DNA of 64,000 bases from VRUE01 sp963764365 (GTDB lineage: Bacteria; Actinomycetota; Thermoleophilia; Solirubrobacterales; 70-9), in the NCBI GenBank assembly GCA_963764365.1, contig CAVXSI010000015.1, positions 62,001 to 126,000 of the forward strand, given 5' to 3'. Positions 37,988-46,504 of this stretch are shown one piece after another. A program made the position numbers and the translations under genes. Each line of letters starts with the position of its first letter. Within the stretch, counting starts at the first letter, position 1. The notes under the pieces are model-generated. The model saw nothing but the letters and a program-made list of their open reading frames with translations. It was not told where the DNA came from and searched no databases.

Positions 37988-38830
37988 TCACTTCTTCTTC
38001 AGCACCGGGCCGGTGACTTCGCCGCTGAGCACGGTTTCGCCCGTATACCGAGGCAGCTTGTTCTGCTTCTTCGCCTGCGCGACCTCGCGTTCGTAAACGG
38101 CGTCGCTGGTGCGCGAGATGTTGATCCGGTCGAAGACCCTGGCAAGCACCGCGCCGAAGATTTCCGAGTCCAGCTGCACCGGGACCCGGATCCCCCCCGA
38201 CTTCGTCACCCTGACCGAGGTGACGCGGATCGCCAGCTTCGGCGACTTGTAGAGCCAGATCGTGTAGCTCTGGCCCTTGGCGCTGGGTTCGAGGCCCACC
38301 GCTTCGACCAGCAGGACGATCTTCTTCTTCAGGCGGCCGAATATCGCCTGGCCTTTGGCGCTGCTGCCGTCGACCGGCTTCAGTTCCGCCCGGGTCAGCT
38401 TCTTGTCGGCGCTTCCGCCGTTCGCCGCCGTCTGGGCGCCTTCGGCTTGGCCGCTCGACCCGGAGCTCCCGGAGCCGTCGATCAGCGCGATCGCGATCAG
38501 CGCGACGCCGACGACGGCGATCGCCGCGGCGGCCACGATCAGCAGGCGGCGGCGCTGTGGCGGAATCGGCGCTTTGGGCTTGCGCGGCGGTTTCGGCGCC
38601 GGCTTCGGCTTGGGCTGCGGCGGGGACGGGGGAGGCGGCGTCTCCTCCGCGGGCGGCGGCTGCTCGGGCGGGCCGGCCTCCTGCTCGGCCGCCGCGGCCG
38701 CCAGCGCCGCCTTCACTTCCGAGCGGACCTGCTCGACGCTGACGCCCTTCAGCGCGGCGATGTCCTCGTAGCTGTCGTCGTTCTGCGCAAGCAGGCGCAG
38801 CATCGCCCTCTGGTCGTCGGTCAGCGCCAT
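37988..38830 (-). CDS. membrane protein with N-terminal sigma-70 region 4-like helix-turn-helix
   Basis: 280 residues. Residues 1-45 (LTDDQRAMLRLLAQNDDSYEDIAA and LKGVSVEQVRSEVKAAL) resemble a sigma region 4 helix-turn-helix. A Pro-rich linker (residues about 50-88) leads to one membrane helix (about 93-116). The outside domain ends with VEAVGLEPSAKGQSYTIWLY, reminiscent of the extracytoplasmic part of anti-sigma factors such as RskA. It could relay an envelope signal to transcription. I do not recognise a named family. Confidence 0.7.
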   Translation of the reverse strand: MALTDDQRAMLRLLAQNDDSYEDIAALKGVSVEQVRSEVKAALAAAAAEQEAGPPEQPPPAEETPPPPSPPQPKPKPAPKPPRKPKAPIPPQRRRLLIVAAAAIAVVGVALIAIALIDGSGSSGSSGQAEGAQTAANGGSADKKLTRAELKPVDGSSAKGQAIFGRLKKKIVLLVEAVGLEPSAKGQSYTIWLYKSPKLAIRVTSVRVTKSGGIRVPVQLDSEIFGAVLARVFDRINISRTSDAVYEREVAQAKKQNKLPRYTGETVLSGEVTGPVLKKK

Positions 38831-38893
38831 CGAGCGGGAGAGACTATGCGATGCGCCTTAAGAGACTGCGCCGGCAGATAGGGTGCGGCGCCG

Positions 38894-39302
38894 ATGGCTG
38901 AGGACCCGCGCGGCCCGCGCTCCCACTTCGACGCTCTGATCGGGACCGAGTGGCTCGACGACGATCCCGAGCACGCGCGGGCGCGGCTGCCGATGCGCGA
39001 CGACCTACGTCAACCGGTTGGCCTGCTGCACGGCGGCGTCATCTTCGAGCCTGGTCGAGAGCGTCTGCTCGCGGGCGACGGCGCTGGCGGTTCTGAGCGA
39101 GGGCATGATGGCGATGGGCCAGGCGATCTCGGTCAGCTTCATCCGCCCGGTCACCGAGGGCCACGCCGAAGTCAAGGCCCGGGCCCGCCACCGCGGCCGC
39201 ACCACCTGGGTCTGGGACGCCGAAGTCCTGGACGCCGACAACAAACTCTGTGCTCTAGCGCAAATGACAATCGCTGTTAGGCCGTTGCCAGACCAAGCCT
39301 GA
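38894..39302 (+). pseudogene. PaaI-type hotdog thioesterase with one frameshift
   Basis: Acyl-CoA thioesterase of the hotdog fold. From ATG 38894 the sequence reads to RQPVGLLHGGVI (HGG catalytic region). At about 39047 one extra T shifts the frame, after which SSLVESVCSRATALAVL, VSFIRPVTEGHAEVKARA and CALAQMTIAVRP continue to TGA 39300-39302. Without the extra base the protein would be a normal 135 residues or so. Either a sequence error or a very recent loss. Its last codons form the left arm of hairpin element C. Confidence 0.75.
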
Positions 39303-39382
39303 GGAGGACGCAGGGAGCGTGGCGTGCTCTGCACGCGAGCGACCGAGGACGCCGTCAGGCGCCGGTATGGCGACGGCCTAAC
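39276..39382 (-). repeat. hairpin element C (loop type 1, reverse orientation) between thioesterase and nadE
   Basis: Arms 39276-39289 and 39369-39382 pair with one mismatch. The core (39304-39353) is the reverse complement of the element A/B core, with GCGTCCTCGGTCG and the same inner hairpin. The right arm contains the nadE stop codon; the left arm lies in the last codons of the thioesterase. Confidence 0.75.
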
Positions 39383-41045
39383 CGCCGAAGCGGTTGGTGA
39401 TGGGGAGCCGTCGGTCGCGGCCGAAGGCCTTCGGGGTGATGCGGATCCCCGGGGCCGCCTGGCGGCGCTTGTACTCGGAGCGATCGACCATCCGCACCAC
39501 CTCGTCGGCGACCTCCTCCGGCAGGCCGGCCTCGACCATCTCCTCGCGTCCCTGGTCGCGCTCCACGTAGGCCTCGAGGATCCGGTCGAGCAGGTCGTAG
39601 GGCGGCAGCGAGTCGCTGTCGCGCTGGTCGGGGCGCAGCTCGGCCGAGGGCGCCCGGTCGAGCACCGAGGCCGGCACCAGCTCGCGGCCGGCTGTCTCGT
39701 TGCGGTGGCGGACCAGCTCGTAGACCAGCGTCTTCGGCACGTCCTTGATCGCCGCGAAGCCGCCCGCCATGTCGCCGTAGAGGGTCGCGTAGCCGACCGA
39801 CATCTCGCTCTTGTTGCCGGTGGTGAGGACCAGCCAGCCGTGCTTGTTGGAGAGCGCCATCATCACGTTGCCGCGGATCCGCGCCTGGATGTTCTCCGCG
39901 GCGAGGTCGGGCTCGGACGGGCGGGAAGGATCGTGCGGAAGGATCCGCGGGGCGGCTTCCTCGTCGCGCGCGAACGACGGAGCCAGCGCCGCCTCGTAGG
40001 CCTCCATCGTCGCCCCGATCGGGATCTCGATCGCCTCGACGCCGAGGTTGGCGGCGATAGTTCGGGCGTCGGCCTGGGTTTCATCGCTTGAATGCGGCGA
40101 GGGCATGATTACGCAGCTGACGTTGGCCGGGCCGACCGCGTCGGCGGCGAGCAGCGCCACCAGGGCCGAGTCGATCCCGCCGGAGAGGGCGAGGCCGACG
40201 TGGCGGAAGCCGTTCTTGGCGACGTAGTCGCGCAGGCCGAGGACCAGGGCGGCGTAGACCTCGGCCAGGTCGGAGAGCGGCTCGGCGACGCGCGCCGGCA
40301 CGTCGCCTGCCGGAATCTCGCAGACCAGCAGCTCCTCCTCGAACTGGGCGGCGCGGGCGATCGTCCTCCCGGTCGGGTCGACGACGAAGCTCTGACCGTC
40401 GAAGACCAGCTCGTCCTGGCCGCCGACCAGGTTGCAGAAGGCGAGGTGCGTGCCGTAGGCGGCCGCCCGCTCGGCGAACATCCGCTCGCGCTCGCGGCCC
40501 TTGCCGCGGTGGTACGGCGAGCCCGACGGGTTGGCGATCAGCTCAGCGCCTTCGATCGCCTCGCTGGAGGCCGGCGGGCCCTCCGTCCAGAGGTCCTCGC
40601 AGATCGTCATCCCGACCCCGGTGCCGGCGATCGCCACGGTCAGCGGCTCGGCGCCGGGAACGAAGTAGCGCTGCTCGTCGAAGACCGCGTAGTTGGGAAG
40701 GCGGTTCTTGCGGTAGATCGTCCGCACGCGGCCGCCGGAGAGCACCGCCAGCGAGTTGTGGGCGTGGCGGTGGTCGCCGCCGCCGGGGACCGGCTCGGCG
40801 AAGCCGACGACGACGACCGTGTCGCCGACCCCGCGCGCCAGCTCCTCGACCGCGCGCCGGTTGGCCTCGACGAAGTGCCGCTTCAGGTAGAGGTCCTCGG
40901 CCGGGTAGCCGGGCACGCTGAGCTCGGGGAAGATCGTCAGGTCCGCCCCCTCGCCGGCGGCGCGGCCGATCCACTCGGCGATCTTCGCCGCGTTGCCGTC
41001 GACGTCGCCGACCGTCGGGTCGATCTGGGCGAGCGCTACCCGCAC
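39378..41045 (-). CDS. nadE: glutamine-dependent NAD+ synthetase
   Basis: Last step of NAD synthesis. 555 residues with two domains. The N-terminal nitrilase-type glutaminase has FPELSVPGYPAEDL (Glu), YRKNRLPNYAVFDE (Lys) and MTICEDLW (Cys). The C-terminal ATP pyrophosphatase has LALSGGIDSALVALLAADA, TTGNKSEMSVGYATLYGDMA (in parts) and the C-terminal ITPKAFGRDRRLPITNRF. The GTG at 41045 is chosen because TAGATT lies exactly 7 nt upstream. A very long open frame extending past it is a shadow. Confidence 0.94.
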   Translation of the reverse strand: MRVALAQIDPTVGDVDGNAAKIAEWIGRAAGEGADLTIFPELSVPGYPAEDLYLKRHFVEANRRAVEELARGVGDTVVVVGFAEPVPGGGDHRHAHNSLAVLSGGRVRTIYRKNRLPNYAVFDEQRYFVPGAEPLTVAIAGTGVGMTICEDLWTEGPPASSEAIEGAELIANPSGSPYHRGKGRERERMFAERAAAYGTHLAFCNLVGGQDELVFDGQSFVVDPTGRTIARAAQFEEELLVCEIPAGDVPARVAEPLSDLAEVYAALVLGLRDYVAKNGFRHVGLALSGGIDSALVALLAADAVGPANVSCVIMPSPHSSDETQADARTIAANLGVEAIEIPIGATMEAYEAALAPSFARDEEAAPRILPHDPSRPSEPDLAAENIQARIRGNVMMALSNKHGWLVLTTGNKSEMSVGYATLYGDMAGGFAAIKDVPKTLVYELVRHRNETAGRELVPASVLDRAPSAELRPDQRDSDSLPPYDLLDRILEAYVERDQGREEMVEAGLPEEVADEVVRMVDRSEYKRRQAAPGIRITPKAFGRDRRLPITNRFGG

Positions 41046-41051
41046 CAAACC

Positions 41052-41084
41052 CAATCTACAGGCGCCGAGCCTGCCTGTAGATTG
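41052..41084. promoter_or_regulatory. palindromic divergent leaderless promoter, nadE and metalloprotease
   Basis: A perfect 12-bp inverted repeat (CAATCTACAGGC with GCCTGTAGATTG, 9-nt loop) contains TAGATT at its outer end on each strand. Each hexamer is 7 nt from a start codon: GTG 41045 on the reverse strand and ATG 41091 on the forward. One symmetrical protein could therefore control both genes. Confidence 0.6.
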
Positions 41085-41090
41085 CGCTCG

Positions 41091-42464
41091 ATGCGGACAT
41101 GGCGGCGACTGACCGGTGCCACGTTCGTCTCGATCGGACTGCTGGCCGCGGCGACGCCGATGCCGGCATCGGCGTCGGTGGGCGCGCAGCGGGCGTTCCA
41201 CGCCCCCGCGGCGCGGCCGACCGACCATCCCGACCCGGCGCGCCACTCTTACAACGTGCCGGAGGCGCCGCGCTCGCCGGCGTGCGCCGGGCGCTTCTGC
41301 GTCCACTGGGTCTCCGAGGGCCTCGACGCGCCGCCGCTCGCCGACGAAAGCGGCGATGGTGTGCCCAACTATGTCGAGCTGGTCCTGCGGGTCGCCCAGC
41401 ACGTCCACGCGGTCGAGAACGACCGGTTGGGCTGGCGCGAGCCGCTCTCCGACGGCCGCCGCGGCGGCCGCAACGGCAAGACCGACATCTACCTGAAAGA
41501 CCTCGGCCGCCAGCTGTTCGGCTACGCGGCGCCGGACAACAGGCCGGAAGGCGGCCGGCTGCCGCGGCGGCTGCACGGCTACCTCGTGCTCGACAACGAC
41601 TACGACCGCTTCGAGTACCCCGGGACGAAGCTGCCGCAGATCCTCGAGGTGACCTTCGCTCATGAGTACAACCACATCCTGCAGATGGGCTACGACGCCT
41701 ACCAGGACCCCTGGTTCGCGGAGTCGACGGCGGTCTGGATGGAGAGCCAGGCGTACCCGGGGATCGACGACTACCTGCGCTACGTGCGCCGCTGGGTGAA
41801 GCTGTTCAACACGCCGCTGACCGCCAACTCGATCCGCGAGTACGGCACGGCTGTCTGGAACGCGTGGCTGGCGCACCACTACGGGCGCGGGACGATCCGC
41901 AACGCCTGGGCGCGGGCGATCCACGTCAAGCCCGGCGGCTTCTCGGTCGCCGTCTACGACTCGGCGATCCGCGCCGCCGGCGGGCCGGGCATCGACCTCG
42001 ACCTGGCCCGCTTCGCCCGCGACGTCGCCGAGTGGCGGACCGCCACCGTCTTCCCGAAAGGGGCGAGCTACCCCGACATGCCGCGCCAGGCGAGCCTGCC
42101 CCACGACGGCCGCCCGCTCAAGCGCTATCTCAACCATGCCACCTTCCAGCTGCTCGGGGTGCACGCGCGCGGCGGACGCGCCGTGGTCGTAAACGCGGTG
42201 GCGCCGCGCGGCGTCGACGCCGGCCTGGCGGTGGTCGGGAGGACGGGCAGCGAACTGCACGGGCACGCGGTCAGCCGGCTGCGCTTCGAGCCGAACGGCG
42301 GCGCGCTGACCGTCCGCCTGCCGCGCCCAGGCCGCTTCCAACGGATCACCGCGGTCGTCGTCAACGCCGACACCAGCGCCCGCCGCTTCGACGCCGCCCG
42401 CCTCGACTGGAACTACTTGACCGACACGGCGCCGTTCCGGGTGCGCGCCGAAGTCGTGCGCTGA
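41091..42464 (+). CDS. secreted zinc metalloprotease-like protein
   Basis: 457 residues. A signal peptide (basic start, hydrophobic core, cleavage after PASAS near residue 29). The sequence FCVHWVSEG, DGVPNYVE and FAHEYNHILQMGYDAY with HExxH-like HEYNH, then FAESTAVWMES with a Glu that could be the third ligand, match putative MXAN_6640-type peptidases. The C-terminal 130 residues look like a beta-sandwich. It is exported and its substrate is unknown. It overlaps the convergent acyltransferase gene by 52 bases. Confidence 0.75.
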   Translation: MRTWRRLTGATFVSIGLLAAATPMPASASVGAQRAFHAPAARPTDHPDPARHSYNVPEAPRSPACAGRFCVHWVSEGLDAPPLADESGDGVPNYVELVLRVAQHVHAVENDRLGWREPLSDGRRGGRNGKTDIYLKDLGRQLFGYAAPDNRPEGGRLPRRLHGYLVLDNDYDRFEYPGTKLPQILEVTFAHEYNHILQMGYDAYQDPWFAESTAVWMESQAYPGIDDYLRYVRRWVKLFNTPLTANSIREYGTAVWNAWLAHHYGRGTIRNAWARAIHVKPGGFSVAVYDSAIRAAGGPGIDLDLARFARDVAEWRTATVFPKGASYPDMPRQASLPHDGRPLKRYLNHATFQLLGVHARGGRAVVVNAVAPRGVDAGLAVVGRTGSELHGHAVSRLRFEPNGGALTVRLPRPGRFQRITAVVVNADTSARRFDAARLDWNYLTDTAPFRVRAEVVR

Positions 42465-43846
42465 CCGTCGCCGGCCGGAGCGGCGGTGGCAACCGCTTCC
42501 CGCATCGCGCCCTCGAGGTCGAGGCCGAAGCTGTCGAGGTCGGCCATCGCGTCGAGGTCGCCGACCAGGCCGAAGTCGATCTGGCCGTCGTAGGACATGA
42601 TCCCGACGCAGAGCGCCTGGCGGCGCGCCAGCGGGACCAGCGGGAAGATCGATTCCATCCGCCGCCCGAGCACGTAGAGCGGGAACTGCGGCCCGGGCAC
42701 GTTGGTGACGACGAGGTTGAAGAAGCGCTGCGCCGGCTGCAGCCTGGCCGCCTGCGAGGCGATCGTGGTCGGCGCGAAGTCGGTCAGGCGGGTGAGGATC
42801 TCGGCCCCGACCGCCTGCCCGGAGCCCTTCAAGTCGCCCATCGTCGCCGAAATCAGGCGCAGCCGCTCGACCGGGTCCTCGCACCAGACCGGCAGCGGCG
42901 CCATCATCGCCGAGATGCGGTTGCCGAGCGCGCCGCGCTCTTCGGTCGCGCGGACGCTGACCGGGACCATTGCCCGCAGCTCGAGCCCCTCGGTGTCGTG
43001 GCTGCGGGCCCGCAGGTAGTTGCCGAGCGCGCCGGTGACTACCGAGAGGACGACGTCATTGACGGTGCCGCCGTGCGTGTTCTTGATCCGCTTCAAATCC
43101 GCGAGCTCGCTGCGCACGAAGGCGATCCGCCGGTGCGGGCCGATCTCGACGTTGAGCGGCGTGTGCGGCGCCTTCGTCGCCACCTCGAGGAACCTGCCGG
43201 TGGCGCCGAGGCCGCGCAGCACCTGGCGCGGCCCGCGCAGGGCGGCGCGGACGCCGCGGACGAACTCGGACGGGCTGGTGGCGCGCTCGTGCAGCGCGTC
43301 GCGCAGCAGATCGATGTCCGAGGGCTCGGGGCGGGGAGCCCACTTCGGTGGGTGCGCGGGCGGGCTCTCCGGCTCGGCCTCGAGGTCGAAGAGGACGGTG
43401 GTTATGTCGACTCCGGAGATTCCGTCGACCAGCGCGTGGTGGCTCTTGCCGACGATCGCGAAGCGGTCGCCGTCGAGGCCCTCGACCAGCCACAGCTCCC
43501 ACAACGGCTTGGTCCGATCGAGCTGCTGGGAGAAGATCCGCGCCGCCAGGTTGCGCAGCTGCTCCTCGGAGCCGGGGGCGGGGAGGGCGGTCTGCCGCAC
43601 GTGGTAGTCGAGGTTGAGGAACGGGTCGTCGACCCAGACCGGGCGGCCCTGCCCGAAGGGAACGGTGCGCAGCTTCTGGCGGAAGCGGGGGACCAGGTGC
43701 AGCCGCGACTCGATGTGGTCGCGGAACTCCTCGTGGCTCGGCACCGAGCCCTCGAAGATGCTGACCGAGGCGACATGCATGTGGGCGCCGGCCCGCTCCA
43801 TGTGAAGGAAGGAGGCGTCGAGCCCGGTCAGTCGGTCGCCATTCAC
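42413..43846 (-). CDS. wax ester synthase / diacylglycerol O-acyltransferase (WS/DGAT)
   Basis: Makes triacylglycerol or wax esters from acyl-CoA for storage, common in actinobacteria. 477 residues from GTG 43846. The active-site motif HHALVDG occurs in VGKSHHALVDGISGVD; LDASFLHMER at the N-terminus, TVNDVVLSVVTGALG and VTNVPGPQFPLYVLG are conserved. The C-terminal end overlaps the metalloprotease gene tail to tail. The 231 bases from 43847 to 44077 upstream of it and of the next gene hold no frame I can support. Confidence 0.92.
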   Translation of the reverse strand: MNGDRLTGLDASFLHMERAGAHMHVASVSIFEGSVPSHEEFRDHIESRLHLVPRFRQKLRTVPFGQGRPVWVDDPFLNLDYHVRQTALPAPGSEEQLRNLAARIFSQQLDRTKPLWELWLVEGLDGDRFAIVGKSHHALVDGISGVDITTVLFDLEAEPESPPAHPPKWAPRPEPSDIDLLRDALHERATSPSEFVRGVRAALRGPRQVLRGLGATGRFLEVATKAPHTPLNVEIGPHRRIAFVRSELADLKRIKNTHGGTVNDVVLSVVTGALGNYLRARSHDTEGLELRAMVPVSVRATEERGALGNRISAMMAPLPVWCEDPVERLRLISATMGDLKGSGQAVGAEILTRLTDFAPTTIASQAARLQPAQRFFNLVVTNVPGPQFPLYVLGRRMESIFPLVPLARRQALCVGIMSYDGQIDFGLVGDLDAMADLDSFGLDLEGAMREAVATAAPAGDGQRTTSARTRNGAVSVK

Positions 43847-44077
43847 AGGTGAATCTTCGCACACAAGCGGAGGGTGACTTTTCACGCATGGATTTGGCTC
43901 TGCAACGCGGTTTGAGGCACTGCTGAGCGATCTTGCAAGTGTGAGCGCGCGCACGTTCGCGGCCGCGATCGGCCCCTACGGTGCGCGACCCACCCAGGCA
44001 ATCCATCTGCCGGCTCCTCCCACGCGAGGCCGCGCCGCGGCTCGCCGCAGGCAGAAGAGAAAGCGAGTGACCTGACG

Positions 44078-44722
44078 ATGCGACGACTGCTGCCCTCGAT
44101 GCTGCTTGCCGCTGCCCTGGCGGGCACCTCGGCCCAGGCCATGGCGAGGATGGCGCCGCACCATCCGTCTCGACGCGCCGGCGCCCATATCTCCCTGCAC
44201 GTCTCCAGGCATGCCGTGCTCAGCGGCCGGCGGGTGGTGCTGAGGGGACGGGTGCGGCCGCGCGGCTCGCACCGGCTGAAGCTGGTCGTCCGTGGCGCCG
44301 GCGGCGCCGTGACCGGCACCCGCAGCCACCGCGACGGGACCTTCGCCGTGCGCTGGCGCCCGCGGCGCGTCGGCTCCTACCGGGTGCGGGCCTACGGCCT
44401 GCACGACAGGCGCGTGCGTGGCTCCGTCAGCGCCGCCCGCCGCGTCACCGCCTACAGGCCGGCCTCGGCCTCCTACTACGGGCCGGGCCTCTACGGCGGC
44501 GCGCTCGCCTGTGGCGGCACCCTGCAGCCGGGCACGCTCGGCGTCGCCAACAGGACGCTGCCGTGCGGCTCGAAGGTGAGCCTGCGCTACCGGGGCCATA
44601 CGATCACGGTGCCGGTGGTCGACCGCGGCCCCTACGTCGCCGGCCGCGACTACGACCTGACCGCGGCGACGCGGGCGCGGCTGCGCTTCCCCTCGACCGG
44701 CGTGCTGCTCTCGAGCCGCTGA
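44078..44722 (+). CDS. secreted RlpA-like double-psi beta-barrel protein
   Basis: 214 residues with a signal peptide (MRRLLPSMLLAAALAGTSAQA). The middle (residues about 38-115) is a beta-sandwich-like repeat rich in Arg and Gly. The C-terminal barrel starts at ASASYYGPGLYGGALACGG and includes LPCGSKVSLRYRG, VPVVDRGPYVAGRDYDLT. Such barrels cut or bind peptidoglycan; the catalytic Asp in VVDRGPY is present. Probably a cell-wall protein. Confidence 0.8.
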   Translation: MRRLLPSMLLAAALAGTSAQAMARMAPHHPSRRAGAHISLHVSRHAVLSGRRVVLRGRVRPRGSHRLKLVVRGAGGAVTGTRSHRDGTFAVRWRPRRVGSYRVRAYGLHDRRVRGSVSAARRVTAYRPASASYYGPGLYGGALACGGTLQPGTLGVANRTLPCGSKVSLRYRGHTITVPVVDRGPYVAGRDYDLTAATRARLRFPSTGVLLSSR

Positions 44723-44743
44723 GCCTGAGGCTCAGCCTCAGGC
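44723..44743. terminator. palindrome between convergent rlpA-like and dinB genes
   Basis: GCCTGAGGCT and AGCCTCAGGC are exact reverse complements separated by one base. The palindrome begins just after the rlpA-like stop and covers the dinB stop codon. It may end transcription in both directions, although no T-run follows. Confidence 0.45.
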
Positions 44744-45829
44744 GGCGACCCCGAGTTGCAGCTGTCCCGCCGGAGCGGTCGGCCCGGGCGCCTCGTCGGC
44801 CGCGAAGCCGGCGACGCGCACGCCGAGCAGCCGCACCGGACGGGGTGGGGCGTAGGCCCGCAGCAGCTCGAGCGCGACCGGCGTGACGACGCAAGGATCG
44901 TCGGTCGGCGCGCCGAGGGTCTGCGAGCGGCTGACGTTGGTCCAGTCGTCGAGCCGGACCTTGATCCCGATCGTCCGCCCGGCGAGGTCACGGGCGCGCA
45001 GGCGCCGGCAGAGCTGCTCGGAGAGCGAGCGGACGTGGGTCTCCATCTCGGCCCGGTCGGCGACGTCGACGTCGAAGGTGGTCTCGGCCGACTGCGACTT
45101 GGTCTCGCGGCTGACGGTGACCGGCGTCTCGTCTTCGAAGCGGGCGCGGGCGGACAGCCAGCGCCCCAGCCGCGGCCCGAAGGCGCTCTCCAGCGCCGCC
45201 GGGTCGTGCCCGCGCAGCTCTGCCAGGGTGCGGATGCCCATCCGCTGCAGCTTCAGCACGGTCTTCGGTCCGATCCCCGGGACCAGCCCGGGCGGGTCGC
45301 CGGCGAAGCGCTCGAGCGCCTCGGCACGCGAGAGGACGACCAGGCCGGCGGGCTTGCCGAGCTCGCTGGTGATCTTCGCCAGCAGCCGGTTCTCGGAGAT
45401 CCCGATCGAGCAGGTGAGCCCGGTCTCGGACCGGATCTCGGTCGAGATCCGCCGCATCGTCGCCTTCGGCGAGAACAGGCCGCCGAGGTCGATGTAGGCC
45501 TCGTCGAGCCCGACCACCTCGACCGTCTCGGCGTTGCGCCGCAGCACCTCCATCACCCGCGCCGAGGCCTCGCGGTAGGCGGCGAAGTCGGGCTTCAGGT
45601 AGACCGCGTCGGGCAGCCGCCGCCGCGCCACCGCCGCCGGCATCGCCGAGTGGATCCCGGCCAGCCGCCGCGCCTCGTAGCTCGCCGTCGTCACCACCGC
45701 CCGCGGCCCCGACCCGCAGACGACGACCGGCTTCCCCCGCAGCTGCGGCCGCCGCCGCAGCTCAACCGACGCGTAGAAGGCGTCCATATCCACAATTGCG
45801 ACCACGCGGGGCCAGTCTGCGATCGACAC
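44738..45829 (-). CDS. dinB: DNA polymerase IV (Y family)
   Basis: Translesion DNA polymerase. AIVDMDAFYASVE with the first metal Asp, VVGLDEAYIDL with the second acidic pair, SIGISENRLLAKITSELGKP, and VPGIGPKTVLKLQRMGI (helix-hairpin-helix) are clear. The little-finger domain ends with GVRVAGFA. GTG 45829 gives 363 residues; a frame up to 45886 exists but runs into the LexA boxes. Probably SOS-regulated. Confidence 0.92.
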   Translation of the reverse strand: MSIADWPRVVAIVDMDAFYASVELRRRPQLRGKPVVVCGSGPRAVVTTASYEARRLAGIHSAMPAAVARRRLPDAVYLKPDFAAYREASARVMEVLRRNAETVEVVGLDEAYIDLGGLFSPKATMRRISTEIRSETGLTCSIGISENRLLAKITSELGKPAGLVVLSRAEALERFAGDPPGLVPGIGPKTVLKLQRMGIRTLAELRGHDPAALESAFGPRLGRWLSARARFEDETPVTVSRETKSQSAETTFDVDVADRAEMETHVRSLSEQLCRRLRARDLAGRTIGIKVRLDDWTNVSRSQTLGAPTDDPCVVTPVALELLRAYAPPRPVRLLGVRVAGFAADEAPGPTAPAGQLQLGVAA

Positions 45830-45880
45830 AGCCAGACGGTACGCGAGCGAGCGGCGGGACTCACCTCGCCCTGAAAGGCT

Positions 45881-45915
45881 GAACATCTGTACAGTGCCAC
45901 GCTGAACATGCGTTC
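45881..45915. promoter_or_regulatory. tandem LexA (SOS) boxes between dinB and tetR
   Basis: GAACATGCGTTC (45904-45915) fits GAAC-N4-GTTC, the Gram-positive LexA core, within the 18-bp palindrome GCTGAACATGCGTTCAGC. A weaker second copy, GAACATCTGTAC, lies at 45881-45892, with centres 23 bp apart, about two helical turns. It is placed 52-86 bases upstream of the dinB start and just ahead of the tetR start. Confidence 0.65.
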
Positions 45916-45928
45916 AGCTTCCATCGAT

Positions 45929-46504
45929 ATGTCGGCTCGCGAGAGGATCGTCGATTCCGCCTTGAGTCTCTTTGGCCAGCAGGGAATTGAGGCATGCTCG
46001 CTGCGGCAAGTCGCGAAGGTCTGCGGGGTGTCACCCGCGCTTGTCGTTCATCATTTCGGCGGCAAGGCGGGACTGGTGGAGGCCGTCGACGAGAGAGCCC
46101 TGCGCGAGTTCGCCGACGCCTACGGCTCCGAGGACCCAGCAGGGGACGCTTCGCCGCTGCATCTGCGAGCCAGACAGACGGCTCGCGTCATGCGTGAGCA
46201 TCCAGCTGTCTGCGCTTACATCGGGCGGGCGCTGACTGAGCGAACGCCCGGCGCCGCTCAGCTTTTCCGAGCTATGGTCGAGGGTGGGCGAAACGAGATG
46301 GACAGCCTCGCCGCCGCCGGAGCTCTCCGCGGGGACACTGACCGTCTCTGGGCGACGTTGCAGCACTTCTTCCTGATCTGGGCGCCGCTCAGCTTCATGC
46401 CGTTGTTGGCCGACGTGCTCGACGGACCGCTGCTCGACGAGCGAAATCTCAACCGGTGGGTGAACGCCAATGTGGAACTGCTGGAGAAAGGGGTCTACCG
46501 ATGA
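45929..46504 (+). CDS. TetR-family transcriptional regulator
   Basis: 191 residues from ATG 45929 (MSARERIVDSALSLF). The HTH is CSLRQVAKVCGVSPALVVHHFGGKAGLVEAV (in parts; recognition helix SPALVVHHF). The C-terminal ligand domain is unlike any I can name. An ATG at 45908 is in frame but lies inside the LexA palindrome, so the later start is preferred. The stop overlaps the next gene, which it may control. Confidence 0.85.
   Translation: MSARERIVDSALSLFGQQGIEACSLRQVAKVCGVSPALVVHHFGGKAGLVEAVDERALREFADAYGSEDPAGDASPLHLRARQTARVMREHPAVCAYIGRALTERTPGAAQLFRAMVEGGRNEMDSLAAAGALRGDTDRLWATLQHFFLIWAPLSFMPLLADVLDGPLLDERNLNRWVNANVELLEKGVYR

Noticed and set aside
39276..39382. Integron attC-like site (GTTAGGC and GCCTAAC at the ends of element C)
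   Set aside because: The two motifs are in the inverted order relative to attC, no integrase is present, and the other elements of the family lack them.
39378..42884. A 1,168-codon frame on the - strand
   Set aside because: Only the part below 41045 (nadE) has motifs. The rest is antisense to the secreted metalloprotease and reads as Arg/Gly/Val-rich filler.
41091..43852. Long + strand frame continuing past the metalloprotease through 43852
   Set aside because: It is antisense to the WS/DGAT gene, which has the HHxxxDG motif and full-length similarity to its family.
43850..44077. c-di-AMP (ydaO-type) riboswitch upstream of the RlpA-like gene
   Set aside because: This riboswitch often precedes cell-wall hydrolases in actinobacteria, but the conserved blocks could not be found in this stretch.
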